Assembly: GCA_001802865.1 (NCBI GenBank)
Contig: MHAF01000096.1
Location: forward strand, 1-33,966
Direction of reading: 5' to 3'
DNA length: 33,966 bases
DNA from: Ignavibacteria bacterium RBG_16_34_14
Lineage (GTDB): Bacteria; Bacteroidota; Ignavibacteria; Ignavibacteriales; Ignavibacteriaceae
A program made the translations under genes and the position numbers. This document shows positions 15,990 to 25,439 of the stretch, one piece after another (positions within the stretch are counted from its first letter, which is position 1; every line of letters begins with the position of its first letter). The notes under the pieces were generated by a model. It saw only the letters and a list, made by a program, of their open reading frames with translations. It was not told the DNA's origin and did not search any database.

Positions 15990-16478
15990 ATGAAAAATTT
16001 TAAAAAATTATTTCTTGTAATCTTTTTAATAATCGCATTTTTAATAAACGGATGCTACACTATTCTCTGGACCCCTGATGAGGATTTTCCTGATGAGAGT
16101 AATTATGAATCATATGATACATATTATGTAGATGATTATTATTATTTCTATGATTATCCGTGGTGGCTTTCATTTACTCCACCAACTAAATCCGGATCGG
16201 ATAATAGTTATGAAAGAGATAATAGCATGAGCAAAATAAGAAATAATGGCAATGGCAGAGGTGATTCCGGAAGAGAAATTTTAGTAACACCACCGCCGAC
16301 AAGAAATTATACTCCCACGGATAATGGTTCAGACGATACTTCCGGGAATAATAATACCAATACTGAGACTAAAAGAACCGAATCAGTGAACTCAAATAAT
16401 TCCCGACAGGATTCTAATTCTAATAATAACAGCACTAGGAATAATGACGGCAGCAGAAACAATGGCAGGAGCAGATAA
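15990..16478 (+). CDS. Small Asn/Ser-rich lipoprotein, relative of the preceding gene
   Basis: 162 residues. The signal ends FLINGCYT (Cys22), the same CYT as in the upstream lipoprotein (SGCYT). A Tyr/Asp-rich segment of about 30-60 (DTYYVDDYYYFYDYPWW) precedes a hydrophilic Asn/Ser/Arg/Asp-rich tail. The shared signal end, Tyr-rich middle and Asn/Arg-rich tail suggest the two genes arose by duplication. It lies five bases after the first lipoprotein, and its stop is directly followed by the ATG of the outer-membrane gene. No named family is recognised. Confidence 0.65.
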   Translation: MKNFKKLFLVIFLIIAFLINGCYTILWTPDEDFPDESNYESYDTYYVDDYYYFYDYPWWLSFTPPTKSGSDNSYERDNSMSKIRNNGNGRGDSGREILVTPPPTRNYTPTDNGSDDTSGNNNTNTETKRTESVNSNNSRQDSNSNNNSTRNNDGSRNNGRSR

Positions 16479-17921
16479 ATGTTGAAACCAACAATGTTCA
16501 GAAATTTATTTTTCATCTCCATTGGTTTAATTCTTATAAACTCATTAGAAATAAAAGCACAAAATATTAATGACGCATTGAGAGTAGCAATTCCAGGTTT
16601 GGGATCGAATGCCAGAGCACTTGGAATGGGCAACAGTTACATTGGGTTGAGTGATGATGGTTCCGCTGCTTTTTTTAATCCGGCAGGATTTGGTTTACTT
16701 AAAAGATTAGAATTCACCGGCGGACTAAGTCATGTAAATTATAATAATGATGTTGAATTTTTTGATAATAATACTTCTTATTCAAACAGCAATACAGAAT
16801 TAAACAGGTTAAGCTTTGCTTTTCCATTCCCGACTTTAAGAGGAAGTCTTGTTTTTGGTCTTTCATATCACACAACAAAAGATCTTACAAGTGCAGTTAA
16901 GTTTGATGGCTTCAATAATGGTACGACTTCTCAAATTCAGGATTTAAATGAAGATACCTTTATACCTTATGATTTATTTCTGACTGATTCGGTTTTTAAT
17001 ACTCCCTTTTTGGGAAGATTAAATCAGAGCGGAACTATTTTATCCGATGGGGATATACATAACTGGACATTCTCCGGAGCTATAGAGATTTACAAAAATT
17101 TGTATGTTGGACTAAACCTTAACATTATAACCGGTAATTATAAATCTGATAACCAATATTATGAGGATGATACTCAAAATATTTACCAGGATGTAATTGC
17201 ACCTGAAGAACCGGACAGCAGAGATTTTCAAACATTCTATTTAAACAGAATATTAAATTGGGATATATCGGGTTGGGATGCAAAATTCGGAATTCTATAT
17301 CAGTTAAATAACGATGCACGTTTTGGTCTTACTGTTCAATTTCCTAAAACTTATAATATTAAAGAAGATTTTACAGTAGAAGGTTACAGTGAATTCAATA
17401 CTGGTTTTAGAACTGATCTTTCCAGTGACGATTATAGTGATGCAGTTGAATATGATATTACTACCCCGTTCGAATTAGGTGCAGGATTCTCTTACAATTT
17501 CAAAGGTTTGATTTTAAGTGCACAGGGAACCATAATTGATTATTCCCAAATTGAATTTGAAGATGTTGCTAGTTTAGGACCAACAAATGCAGAAAATATT
17601 AATAGAAGCATTAAAGATGACCTTAAATCAGTTGTTAGCTATAATGTGGGAATTGAATACAACATTGCAAAAACAGGTTTAAGAATCAGAGGTGGATTTT
17701 TTGTTCAGCCTTCTCCTTACCAGGGTGATCCATCTGATTTTAACAGGAAGTATGCAACTGCAGGAATTGGTTTTCTAACTGATGAAACAATTGGAATTGA
17801 TGTTGCTTATGCACACGGATGGTGGAAAGATTTTGGAGATAATTATGGTTCAAATGTTTCAAGAACTTTCCAGGATATAACAAGCAACCAATTTATTTTA
17901 ACAGGTATTTACCGGTTTTAA
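16479..17921 (+). CDS. FadL/OmpP1-type outer-membrane protein
   Basis: 480 residues. A signal peptide runs to about residue 27 (ending IKAQ); an ATG at 16497 would also give a good signal. The hallmark SNARALGMGNSYIGLSDDGSAAFFNPAGF near the N-terminus forms the hatch of FadL/OmpP1 and PorV-like barrels. Many strands follow, ending with the barrel-type C-terminus ILTGIYRF. FadL members carry hydrophobic compounds across the outer membrane, while PorV-like members act in type IX secretion, and I cannot decide between these. It is the last gene of the lipoprotein operon and is followed by a strong terminator. Confidence 0.82.
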   Translation: MLKPTMFRNLFFISIGLILINSLEIKAQNINDALRVAIPGLGSNARALGMGNSYIGLSDDGSAAFFNPAGFGLLKRLEFTGGLSHVNYNNDVEFFDNNTSYSNSNTELNRLSFAFPFPTLRGSLVFGLSYHTTKDLTSAVKFDGFNNGTTSQIQDLNEDTFIPYDLFLTDSVFNTPFLGRLNQSGTILSDGDIHNWTFSGAIEIYKNLYVGLNLNIITGNYKSDNQYYEDDTQNIYQDVIAPEEPDSRDFQTFYLNRILNWDISGWDAKFGILYQLNNDARFGLTVQFPKTYNIKEDFTVEGYSEFNTGFRTDLSSDDYSDAVEYDITTPFELGAGFSYNFKGLILSAQGTIIDYSQIEFEDVASLGPTNAENINRSIKDDLKSVVSYNVGIEYNIAKTGLRIRGGFFVQPSPYQGDPSDFNRKYATAGIGFLTDETIGIDVAYAHGWWKDFGDNYGSNVSRTFQDITSNQFILTGIYRF

Positions 17922-17949
17922 TAAATATTTCTTATTGACTAAAAAATTT

Positions 17950-17981
17950 AAGCACCTTATTTTGTTATAAGGTGCTTTTTT
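17950..17981 (+). terminator. Rho-independent terminator after the FadL-type gene
   Basis: Perfect 11-bp stem AAGCACCTTAT (17950-17960) and ATAAGGTGCTT (17967-17977), loop TTTGTT, then a T-run. The ribosome site of rsgA begins six bases later, so the rsgA message must either start within or just after this hairpin or result from read-through. Confidence 0.9.
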
Positions 17982-17998
17982 ATTTTAAAGGAGGTCTC

Positions 17999-18955
17999 AT
18001 AAAAGGAATAGTCAGCAGAATTGAAAGTAAAGATTATTATGTTTTTCCTACGGGAGAAGATAAGCCAGTGCGATGCAGCCTGCCGGGGAAATTCAAAAAA
18101 GAATTTCAGTTAAAGAAAGATAAGCTTTACCGGATGGATATAGTTACACTTGGTGATAATGTAGATTTTGAATTTAATGAAGATGGAACAGGTGTTATTA
18201 ATAAAATTGAGGAGAGACAAAACTACATTTCAAGAAAAGCTCCTAAACCAAAAGGTTCAAGTTACCGCGGAGAAAGGCTTGAACAGATTATTGCTGCAAA
18301 TATTGATAAACTCTTTATTGTAGGGAGCACTTACAAACCGGATTTTAACAATAAAGTAATTGACAGGTTTATTGTTGCAGGTGAAAGCTCACATTTAAAT
18401 AATATTGTTATCATAAATAAGATTGATCTTGATAACGAAAATCTTTCTGAAAAATGGGCTTCTATCTACACAGAAATTGGATATAAAGTAATTCTAAGCA
18501 GCAAAGTTTCGGGTGATGGAATTGAAGAATTAAAAAACGAAGTTATTGGAAACAAAAATATTTTCTGGGGACATTCGGGTGTTGGAAAATCCTCTCTTCT
18601 TAATTCTATGTTTCCCGGTTTAAACCTGGAGATTGGTGATATAAGTTCTTTTACTGATAAAGGAACTCATAAAACTGTAACTTCAAAAATGATAAAGATT
18701 GCTTTCAATACTTATGTAATTGATACTCCAGGTGTAAGAGAAATTGATCCTTTTGGAATAAGGAAAGAGGACCTGGGGTATTACTTCATCGAATTCAAAC
18801 CATTCGCGGAAAAATGCCGGTTTAGTAGTTGTACGCATTATCACGAACCTGGTTGCAAAGTTGTCAAAGCAGTTGAAAATAATGAAATTTCAGAATTAAG
18901 ATATGACAGCTATTTAAGAATTCTCAAAACTATTGAAGAAGATATCATCTACTAA
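17999..18955 (+). CDS. rsgA: Ribosome small subunit-dependent GTPase RsgA
   Basis: A circularly permuted GTPase that matures and checks the 30S subunit. It has an N-terminal OB fold, G4 NKIDL, G5 SSKVSG, G1 GHSGVGKSS, G2 region KGTHKT, G3 DTPGVRE, and a C-terminal zinc knuckle CRFSSCTHYHEPGC. The start is a problem. A strong AAAGGAGGT at 17987-17995 is followed by ATA (17999), giving (M)KGIVSRIES, the usual family start. There is no ATG, GTG or TTG near it. The only upstream candidate is a GTG at 17972 inside the terminator stem, which would add nine unlikely residues. I therefore propose an AUA start or a mutated ATG. The GTG start remains possible. Confidence 0.92.
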   Translation: MKGIVSRIESKDYYVFPTGEDKPVRCSLPGKFKKEFQLKKDKLYRMDIVTLGDNVDFEFNEDGTGVINKIEERQNYISRKAPKPKGSSYRGERLEQIIAANIDKLFIVGSTYKPDFNNKVIDRFIVAGESSHLNNIVIINKIDLDNENLSEKWASIYTEIGYKVILSSKVSGDGIEELKNEVIGNKNIFWGHSGVGKSSLLNSMFPGLNLEIGDISSFTDKGTHKTVTSKMIKIAFNTYVIDTPGVREIDPFGIRKEDLGYYFIEFKPFAEKCRFSSCTHYHEPGCKVVKAVENNEISELRYDSYLRILKTIEEDIIY

Positions 18956-18962
18956 ATCCAAT

Positions 18963-18992
18963 TTGAAAGAATCAACACAAAATTTATATTTA
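18963..18992 (+). promoter_or_regulatory. Possible promoter of the menaquinone cluster
   Basis: TTG at 18963-18965, 19 bases, TATATTTA at 18985-18992. This is one base off TAnnTTTG. It lies 24 bases before the menF start in the gap after rsgA. Confidence 0.4.
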
Positions 18993-19015
18993 GGTATAAA
19001 ATTATTTGCAGATAG

Positions 19016-20419
19016 ATGGAAAATATTTCTGGCTTAGTAAACTCGTTCTCTCAGTTCCTCTCTGAAAAAACATCTCAACGAAAAGAAAACCTGCAGGGAA
19101 TCTTATTAAGCTTTAGCAAAGAAATACACATTTTCGATTTTGAGAATAAAATTGATTCTTTACTTAAATCATCCGGAAATTCATTTTATTTTTCTTCTCC
19201 GGGAAATCAATTAACATTCATTGCTTTAGACCAGGCTTTTAATATTACTGAAAATGGACAGGCAAGATTTATTTCTACTGACAAAAAACTTAAAGAATTA
19301 GCCGGCAAAATTATTCAAAATCGGAGTGATAAAAATCTTCCTTTGTTTATTGGTGGGATGAAATTCACTGTTGAACATTCCGATGATGACTGGAAAGATT
19401 ATAATGATTCAACCTGGTTTGTACCTGAGATTTTAATATGCAAAGTCAAAGAAAAATCCTTTTTGATATATAATTATTATATCGAACAGGGTTTATCAAA
19501 AACAAGATTAGTTGAAAAATTTTCGAAGAAGTTGGAATCTTTGTTAAATATAACTGAGGATAGAAATAATTCATCACCCAGAATTATTAACTCTTCAGGA
19601 CTGTCCCCCAAGGATAAAAAGAAGTGGAAACAGATCATCAACCAGGCTCTTGAAAAGATTAATGAAGATGAGATAAAAAAAATTGTTCTTGCGAGAAAAG
19701 TTGAGCTTATTCTTTCTGGCGAGATTAATCTTACCAATTCTTTATACACTTTAAAAAGTGATTATCCTAATTGTTGTTTGTTTGCTTATCACAAAGGAAA
19801 TTCAACCTTCTTTGGAGCTACACCGGAATTGTTAGCCAGAATTTCAAACCATAAAATAGAAGTTGATGCAATTGCAGGTTCAGTTAGCCGCGGTGCAACA
19901 GATGATGAAGACCAAAAGTTAGAAACTGAACTTTTAAATAACAAAAAGGATCTGGAGGAACATAAATATGTTCGTGATCATCTTACTAATGCTTTAAATA
20001 ATTTTGGAAATAATATTAGCTTTAATAACACACCATCAGTCAAAAAACTTAAGAACATTCAGCATCTTTTAACAAAATTATCTGCCGATTTAAAAGATGA
20101 TACAAGCTTAATGAATATTCTCAGAGAGCTTCATCCTACTCCTGCCGTTTGTGGTTTCCCGAAAGATGCGGCGCTTAATCTCATTAAAAAAATTGAAAAC
20201 CAGAAAAGAGGTCTCTATTCCGGAATCATCGGTTGGTTCAATTTAAATAATGAAGGAGAGTTTGCTGTTTCTATAAGATCTGCTGTAACCCGCGGGAATA
20301 AACTTTCTGCATTTGCCGGCAATGGTATTGTTGAAGGTTCCGAACCTGATAATGAGTTTGAAGAAACGGAAATGAAATTAAAACCCATACTATCTCTCTT
20401 TAATGAAAAAAAAGATTAA
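19016..20419 (+). CDS. menF: Isochorismate synthase MenF
   Basis: 467 residues. It converts chorismate to isochorismate, the entry step of classical menaquinone synthesis. The chorismate-binding half (about 195-460) shows KKIVLARK with the general-base Lys, FGATPELLARI, AIAGSVSRGA, EEHKYVRDHL, LHPTPAVCGFPK, RGLYSGIIGWFN, SIRSAV and AGNGIVEGSEPDNEFEETEMK with the Mg-binding glutamates. The N-terminal half is the usual variable domain. Being followed by menD with a 17-base overlap argues for MenF over a salicylate or siderophore EntC. It begins the men operon. Confidence 0.95.
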   Translation: MENISGLVNSFSQFLSEKTSQRKENLQGILLSFSKEIHIFDFENKIDSLLKSSGNSFYFSSPGNQLTFIALDQAFNITENGQARFISTDKKLKELAGKIIQNRSDKNLPLFIGGMKFTVEHSDDDWKDYNDSTWFVPEILICKVKEKSFLIYNYYIEQGLSKTRLVEKFSKKLESLLNITEDRNNSSPRIINSSGLSPKDKKKWKQIINQALEKINEDEIKKIVLARKVELILSGEINLTNSLYTLKSDYPNCCLFAYHKGNSTFFGATPELLARISNHKIEVDAIAGSVSRGATDDEDQKLETELLNNKKDLEEHKYVRDHLTNALNNFGNNISFNNTPSVKKLKNIQHLLTKLSADLKDDTSLMNILRELHPTPAVCGFPKDAALNLIKKIENQKRGLYSGIIGWFNLNNEGEFAVSIRSAVTRGNKLSAFAGNGIVEGSEPDNEFEETEMKLKPILSLFNEKKD

Positions 20420-22181
20420 CAGGAATTTCTTTTGGGCTGAAACATTTATAAATGAATTAACTTCAATCGGTGTAAAATATGCTTGCATCTCTCCCGGTTC
20501 TCGTAATACTCCTTTAACTCTTGCAATAGCAGGAAATAAAAAAATAAAATCTTTTGTTCATATAGATGAAAGAAGCTCTGCTTTTTTTGCTCTTGGAGTT
20601 GCTAAAGCCACAAATACTCCTGTTGTTATTGTAAGCACCTCAGGTACTGCAACTGCGGAACTTTATCCTGCAATAATTGAAGCTTATCAGCAGAGAGTTC
20701 CATTAATTGTTTGTACAGCCGACAGACCTCCTGAGCTTTTAAATACAGGTGCAAATCAAACAATTAATCAAAACAATCTTTACAAAAATCATATAAGATG
20801 GTTTGTTGATGTTGGTTTACCAGAACTAATTCCCAGAAGAATAAGACACATAAAAGTAATTGCAAAAAGAGCTGTATATGAAAGTCTCATTCATTCAAAA
20901 GGTCCTGTTCATCTCAACTTCCCTTTTAGAAAACCGTTTGAACCAGATGACTATACAGATGAAATATATGAGGATATAATTAAAACTTCAGAGGTTGTCT
21001 TACCTGATAAGAAAAAACTCTTTGAGGAAGCTGAAAAAGATATTGTCTCAGAAAAATGGTTTAAAGAAGTGGCTGCTTATCTCTCAAAGTATAAAAAAGG
21101 ATTAATAATTGCAGGTCCCGAAAATTATAATAAACAATTTCATAAGAATTGCCAGAAGCTTGCTTATATTCTTGGCTATCCTGTTCTTGCAGACGGTGCT
21201 TCACAGCTTAGGTTTGGAAAACATAATAAAGATAATATCCTTTTTAGCTTTGAAGGATTCTTAAGATCTTTATTTGTTAATGGGAACTATAAACCTGAAA
21301 TAATTATTCAGTTTGGGAGAACTGTAACCTCAAAAGCATTGGAACTATATCTTGAAAAATGCACAGCTATAAGATTTATGATTAATGAATACGGCGACTG
21401 GTTTGATCCAGCAAACCGGTCGAATGCTTCATTTGCATGCAAGCCATTTCTCTTTTGCGAAAAGATGGTTGAACATTTTGGATCAAAAAAGATGAACAGG
21501 AATTTAGACTCCTGGCTTAAACTTTTTGAAGATGCTGATAAGTTATCTCTAAAAATAAAGAACAAAATTATAAGCAATTCTGAATTTCCTAATGAATGCA
21601 GAATTATAGAAGAGCTTGTAGATATTCTCCCAGAAAATTCTAATTTAATGATCTCCAACAGCATGCCGATAAGAGATTTTGATTACTTTGCTCCTGTTAC
21701 GCAAAAAGATATAACCGTATTTAACAACCGCGGTGCAAGTGGGATTGACGGGATTACCTCAACAGCGCTGGGTTTGGCGGTTGTGGAAAAGACTCCAACA
21801 ATTTTGTTAACAGGAGATTCTGCTTTTTATTATGATATGAATGGTCTGCTTGCTGCAAAAAAATATAAAATACCTTTAATCATTGTTCTGATAAACAATA
21901 ATGGAGGAGGGATTTTTGAAGTGCTTCCTGTTTCAAAATTTGGAAAAGTTTTTAAAGAATTTTTTGTAGCACCACACGATCTCGACTTTTCACCCTTTAC
22001 AAAAGCTTTTGAGGGATATTATTCGTTGATAAAAAGCTGGGGGAATTTCAGAACAGAATTCACTAAAGCATTAGAGAGAAAAGAATTTTCTGTATTAGAA
22101 ATTAAAACAAATGCTGCCGCTTCTCTTAAGCTAAGGCAGACTTACTGGAATGAAGTGAATAAATCACTGAATAAAATTTGA
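20403..22181 (+). CDS. menD: SEPHCHC synthase MenD
   Basis: 592 residues. A thiamine-diphosphate enzyme that joins isochorismate to the succinic semialdehyde unit made from 2-oxoglutarate. Signatures are CISPGSRNTPLTLAI, HIDERSSAFFALGVAKA with the ThDP-activating Glu, STSGTATAELYPAIIEA, TADRPPEL, and the cofactor-binding block GDSAFYYDMNGLL with IIVLINNNGGGIFEVLP. Its length is normal. The start overlaps menF by 17 bases, indicating translational coupling. A gap with an inverted repeat separates it from menH. Confidence 0.97.
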   Translation: MKKKINRNFFWAETFINELTSIGVKYACISPGSRNTPLTLAIAGNKKIKSFVHIDERSSAFFALGVAKATNTPVVIVSTSGTATAELYPAIIEAYQQRVPLIVCTADRPPELLNTGANQTINQNNLYKNHIRWFVDVGLPELIPRRIRHIKVIAKRAVYESLIHSKGPVHLNFPFRKPFEPDDYTDEIYEDIIKTSEVVLPDKKKLFEEAEKDIVSEKWFKEVAAYLSKYKKGLIIAGPENYNKQFHKNCQKLAYILGYPVLADGASQLRFGKHNKDNILFSFEGFLRSLFVNGNYKPEIIIQFGRTVTSKALELYLEKCTAIRFMINEYGDWFDPANRSNASFACKPFLFCEKMVEHFGSKKMNRNLDSWLKLFEDADKLSLKIKNKIISNSEFPNECRIIEELVDILPENSNLMISNSMPIRDFDYFAPVTQKDITVFNNRGASGIDGITSTALGLAVVEKTPTILLTGDSAFYYDMNGLLAAKKYKIPLIIVLINNNGGGIFEVLPVSKFGKVFKEFFVAPHDLDFSPFTKAFEGYYSLIKSWGNFRTEFTKALERKEFSVLEIKTNAAASLKLRQTYWNEVNKSLNKI

Positions 22182-22224
22182 TATTCGATTCAGCTATTCA
22201 GATAATATGGCAAGTTCACAAGTA

Positions 22225-22273
22225 AGTTCAAGTTCAAGATGAAATTACTTGAACTTGCTCTTGAACTTGAACT
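22225..22273. repeat. Inverted repeat between menD and menH
   Basis: AGTTCAAGTTCAAGA (22225-22239) and TCTTGAACTTGAACT (22259-22273) are perfect 15-base inverted repeats with a 19-base loop. The arms are built from repeated AAGTTC units, and further CAAGTT copies lie on both sides. No T-run follows, so it is unlikely to be a simple terminator; it may shape or protect the men message. Confidence 0.7.
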
Positions 22274-22294
22274 CAAACTTGTTTAGGAAGTATT

Positions 22295-23116
22295 ATGATT
22301 TTCGAACTTGCAGGCTTAAAATTCAACATTGAGTTTTTTCATACAGTTGAAAACAATAAACCATATCTCCTCTTTCTTCATGGTTTTACAGGTTCATCTG
22401 ATGATTGGAAATCTATTGTTCCGCACGTTAACCAAAATTTTTCTTCCTTTGGAATAGATTTAATAGGACATGGTAAAAGCAGTTCACCCGACAATATTGA
22501 ATTCTACTCAGCCAATGCAATAGCAAACCAGATAAGCAGCATAATTGGACATACAATAAAAAGAAAAGTTATTCCTGTTGGTTATTCGATGGGAGGAAGA
22601 GCAGCGTTGAGTTTTACGATTAAATATCCTGAAATGGTTGAAGCACTAATTCTTGAAAGCACTGCTCCTGGAATTGAAGATGAGAAGGTGAGAGAAGAGC
22701 GGATTAAGAAGGATGAAGAGCTTGCATCTTTTATTGAAACTAACTCACTTGACAAGTTTGCTGATTTCTGGATGGATCTGGAATTGTTCAACACTCAAAG
22801 AAGATTTTCTGAGGAAAAGAGAAAACAGTTTAAGCTTGGAAGAATGAAAAACAATCCAACGGGGCTTGCAAACTCTTTACGCGGATTTGGAACGGGGATG
22901 ATGCCTCCTCTTTTTAAGCAATTAAAAGATATTAAATGTAAAACTCTGCTTATAACCGGTGAGCTTGATACAAAATTCTCTATTATAAACCAAGAAGTTG
23001 TTAAGTTATTCCCAAATGCTGAACATAAGACTGTTAAGAATGCCGGGCATAATACCCACCTTGAAGAACCGAAAGCCTTTATTGAGGCTATAAATAGCTT
23101 TCTTGATTCATTATAA
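22295..23116 (+). CDS. menH: SHCHC synthase MenH (alpha/beta hydrolase)
   Basis: 273 residues. It removes pyruvate from SEPHCHC to give SHCHC. It has the alpha/beta-hydrolase frame: oxyanion segment LFLHGFTGSSDDW, GIDLIGHGKS, nucleophile elbow VGYSMGGRAAL, acid region LLITGELDTKFS and the His in NAGHNTHLEEP. Alone these would only say hydrolase; the position directly after menD and before menB/A/C/E makes MenH by far the best reading. Confidence 0.9.
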   Translation: MIFELAGLKFNIEFFHTVENNKPYLLFLHGFTGSSDDWKSIVPHVNQNFSSFGIDLIGHGKSSSPDNIEFYSANAIANQISSIIGHTIKRKVIPVGYSMGGRAALSFTIKYPEMVEALILESTAPGIEDEKVREERIKKDEELASFIETNSLDKFADFWMDLELFNTQRRFSEEKRKQFKLGRMKNNPTGLANSLRGFGTGMMPPLFKQLKDIKCKTLLITGELDTKFSIINQEVVKLFPNAEHKTVKNAGHNTHLEEPKAFIEAINSFLDSL

Positions 23117-23210
23117 CATTTCCTTACATCAATTAACTTTTGTATAAGAAGATTTTTATTATTTTAAATCTTAGTATATAACAAGACAATTTTTCGACGA
23201 TATTAAGTTT

Positions 23211-24488
23211 ATGGAATTCCTGATAATATTATTGCTTGTAATTCTTAATGGAATTTTTGCTATGGCAGAGATTGCGCTTGTCTCTTCCAGGAAAGTACGC
23301 CTTGAGGAGAAAGCAAACAGTGGAAGTAAAGGAGCAAAAACTGCTCTTCTCCTTTTGCAAAAACCTGAAGAGTTTTTATCTACAGTTCAAGTCGGAATTA
23401 CATTAATCGGCATTATAGCAGGTGCTTATGGTGGAGTAGCCTGGGCAAATGATATATCTCCATTCTTTGAACAATTCAATGCTTTAAAGGAGTATGCGGT
23501 TGAAATTTCTTATGTAATTGTTATAGGATTAATAACATATCTCTCTTTAATAATCGGGGAGCTAGTTCCCAAAACGATGGCATATAATAATCCTGAAGGA
23601 ATATCAATAGCTTTAGCCCCTGTTATGCTGGTTCTTTCAAGAGTTACAACTCCGGTAATAAGGTTTTTAAGCTTTTCAACTAAAATTATTGTGAGCATTT
23701 TCAGAATTAAACTGAAGAAGGAACCTCCTGTTACTGAGGAAGAATTAAAAATATTAATTGAACAGGGAAGCCAGCATGGAACTTTTGAAAAGAAAGAAAC
23801 CGAAATGATAAAAAGTATTTTCCGTTTCGGTGACAGGAAAGCTTATTCTATTATGATTAACAGGCAGGATATAGTCTGGATTGATATAAATGATTCGCCC
23901 GAGGAAATAAGAGAAGCTGTATATAACAGCAACTATTCCAGGCTGCCTTTAGGTGATGGTTCTTTGGATCAGTTAGTTGGAATTATTAAGGTAAAAGATT
24001 TTTTTCGTCATTTTGAAAAAGGAAAGGAATTAAATTTAAAAGATATTGCAATTCAACCATTGTATATCCCGGAGAATTTACCTGCCGTAAAAATTCTTGA
24101 ACGTTTCCGTGAAACTAAAATTCATATTGCAATAGTAATTGATGAATACGGCTCAACTGAGGGAATGATTACCTTGCATGATCTTATTGAAAACATTTTC
24201 GGAGAACTGCCTGATAGATATGAAAAATATGAAACACCCATTTTTGAAAGAGAAGATGGTTCACTTCTTATAGATGGAAGTATGCTGATTGATGAATTGA
24301 AAGATATATTAAGAATGCAGTTTGAACAACCCGAGGAATACTCAACTTTAGGTGGTTATGTTATGTACAAATTAAATAAGATTCCATCGGAAGGTGATAA
24401 GTTTACCTCTTGCGATTATCAATTCGAAGTTGTTGATATGGATGGTAAAAGAGTTGATAAGGTTCTTGTTCAGAAGAATACGAAATAG
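23211..24488 (+). CDS. CNNM/CorC-HlyC family membrane protein with CBS domains
   Basis: 425 residues. DUF21 (CNNM) membrane domain at about 1-190 with four hydrophobic segments, starting MEFLIILLLVILNGIFAMAEIALVSSRK and containing QVGITLIGIIAGAYGG and GELVPKTMAY. A CBS pair is at about 205-330 (SIMINRQDIVWIDI; IAIVIDEYGSTEGMITLHDLIENIFGE), and a CorC_HlyC domain covers the C-terminus to about 420. Members are linked to magnesium or other divalent-cation transport; the old name hemolysin is historical. It sits between menH and menB, 94 and 102 bases from them, without an obvious role in quinone synthesis. Nothing in it looks broken. Confidence 0.92.
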   Translation: MEFLIILLLVILNGIFAMAEIALVSSRKVRLEEKANSGSKGAKTALLLLQKPEEFLSTVQVGITLIGIIAGAYGGVAWANDISPFFEQFNALKEYAVEISYVIVIGLITYLSLIIGELVPKTMAYNNPEGISIALAPVMLVLSRVTTPVIRFLSFSTKIIVSIFRIKLKKEPPVTEEELKILIEQGSQHGTFEKKETEMIKSIFRFGDRKAYSIMINRQDIVWIDINDSPEEIREAVYNSNYSRLPLGDGSLDQLVGIIKVKDFFRHFEKGKELNLKDIAIQPLYIPENLPAVKILERFRETKIHIAIVIDEYGSTEGMITLHDLIENIFGELPDRYEKYETPIFEREDGSLLIDGSMLIDELKDILRMQFEQPEEYSTLGGYVMYKLNKIPSEGDKFTSCDYQFEVVDMDGKRVDKVLVQKNTK

Positions 24489-24590
24489 AGAGCTTTATTC
24501 TCCTAGTTAAGTGAAGAACTCAAAATAGTTTTCATTCCTATCTTTCCCTATTTTTCAATATTTTTACTTCGCAATTATCAAGGAATTAGA

Positions 24591-25436
24591 ATGAGTTTTA
24601 CCTGGAAAAAAGTAAAATCCGCCTCAGGCGGATATACCGACATCATCTATGAAAAAATGGATGGAATAGCCAAAATAACCATACACAGACCTGAGGTAAG
24701 AAACGCTTTCCGCCCTGAGACTGTAACTGAAATGTATGATGCATTTTCAGATGCACGAATGGATGAAAAAATAGGTGTAATTCTTTTAACAGGTTACGGT
24801 CCTGCTAAAGATGGCACGTATGCTTTCTGTTCAGGAGGCGATCAAAGGATAAGAGGAGATAAAGGCTATAAATCAAAAGAAGGTGTGCAGAGTTTAAATG
24901 TTCTCGATCTTCAGAAATTAATAAGAAGCATACCCAAACCGGTTATTGCTCTTGTAGCGGGTTACGCAATCGGCGGAGGGCACGTTCTCCACGTTGTTTG
25001 CGATTTAACTATTGCAGCAGATAATGCAATCTTCGGGCAGACAGGTCCTAAAGTCGGCAGCTTTGACGGCGGTTTTGGTACAAGCTATCTCGCAAGAATT
25101 GTTGGACAGAAAAAAGCACGTGAGATCTGGTATCTCTGTAAACAATACAATGCCCGGGAAGCTCTGAAAATGGGTTTGGTAAATAAAGTCGTTCCTGTAG
25201 AAAAGCTTGAAGAAGAAGGAGTTGAATGGGCAAAACAAATTTTACAGCACAGCCCAATGGCAATTCGTGTCCTTAAATCTGCATTCAACGCTGAGCTTGA
25301 TGGGCAAGCTGGAATTCAGGAGCTTGCAGGCAATGCAACTCTTTTATATTATATGAGTGAGGAAGCTCAGGAAGGAAAGAAAGCGTATCTGGAAAAACGT
25401 AAACCTGATTTTAAGAAATTTCCCAAGCTGCCGTGA
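24591..25436 (+). CDS. menB: 1,4-dihydroxy-2-naphthoyl-CoA synthase MenB
   Basis: 281 residues of the crotonase fold. It closes the second ring of o-succinylbenzoyl-CoA to DHNA-CoA. MenB signatures are [57 protein letters not shown] and [17 protein letters not shown]. The oxyanion glycines and the conserved Asp and Tyr regions are all present. Downstream, a cluster of palindromes separates it from menA. Confidence 0.97.
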   Translation: MSFTWKKVKSASGGYTDIIYEKMDGIAKITIHRPEVRNAFRPETVTEMYDAFSDARMDEKIGVILLTGYGPAKDGTYAFCSGGDQRIRGDKGYKSKEGVQSLNVLDLQKLIRSIPKPVIALVAGYAIGGGHVLHVVCDLTIAADNAIFGQTGPKVGSFDGGFGTSYLARIVGQKKAREIWYLCKQYNAREALKMGLVNKVVPVEKLEEEGVEWAKQILQHSPMAIRVLKSAFNAELDGQAGIQELAGNATLLYYMSEEAQEGKKAYLEKRKPDFKKFPKLP

Positions 25437-25439
25437 AAG

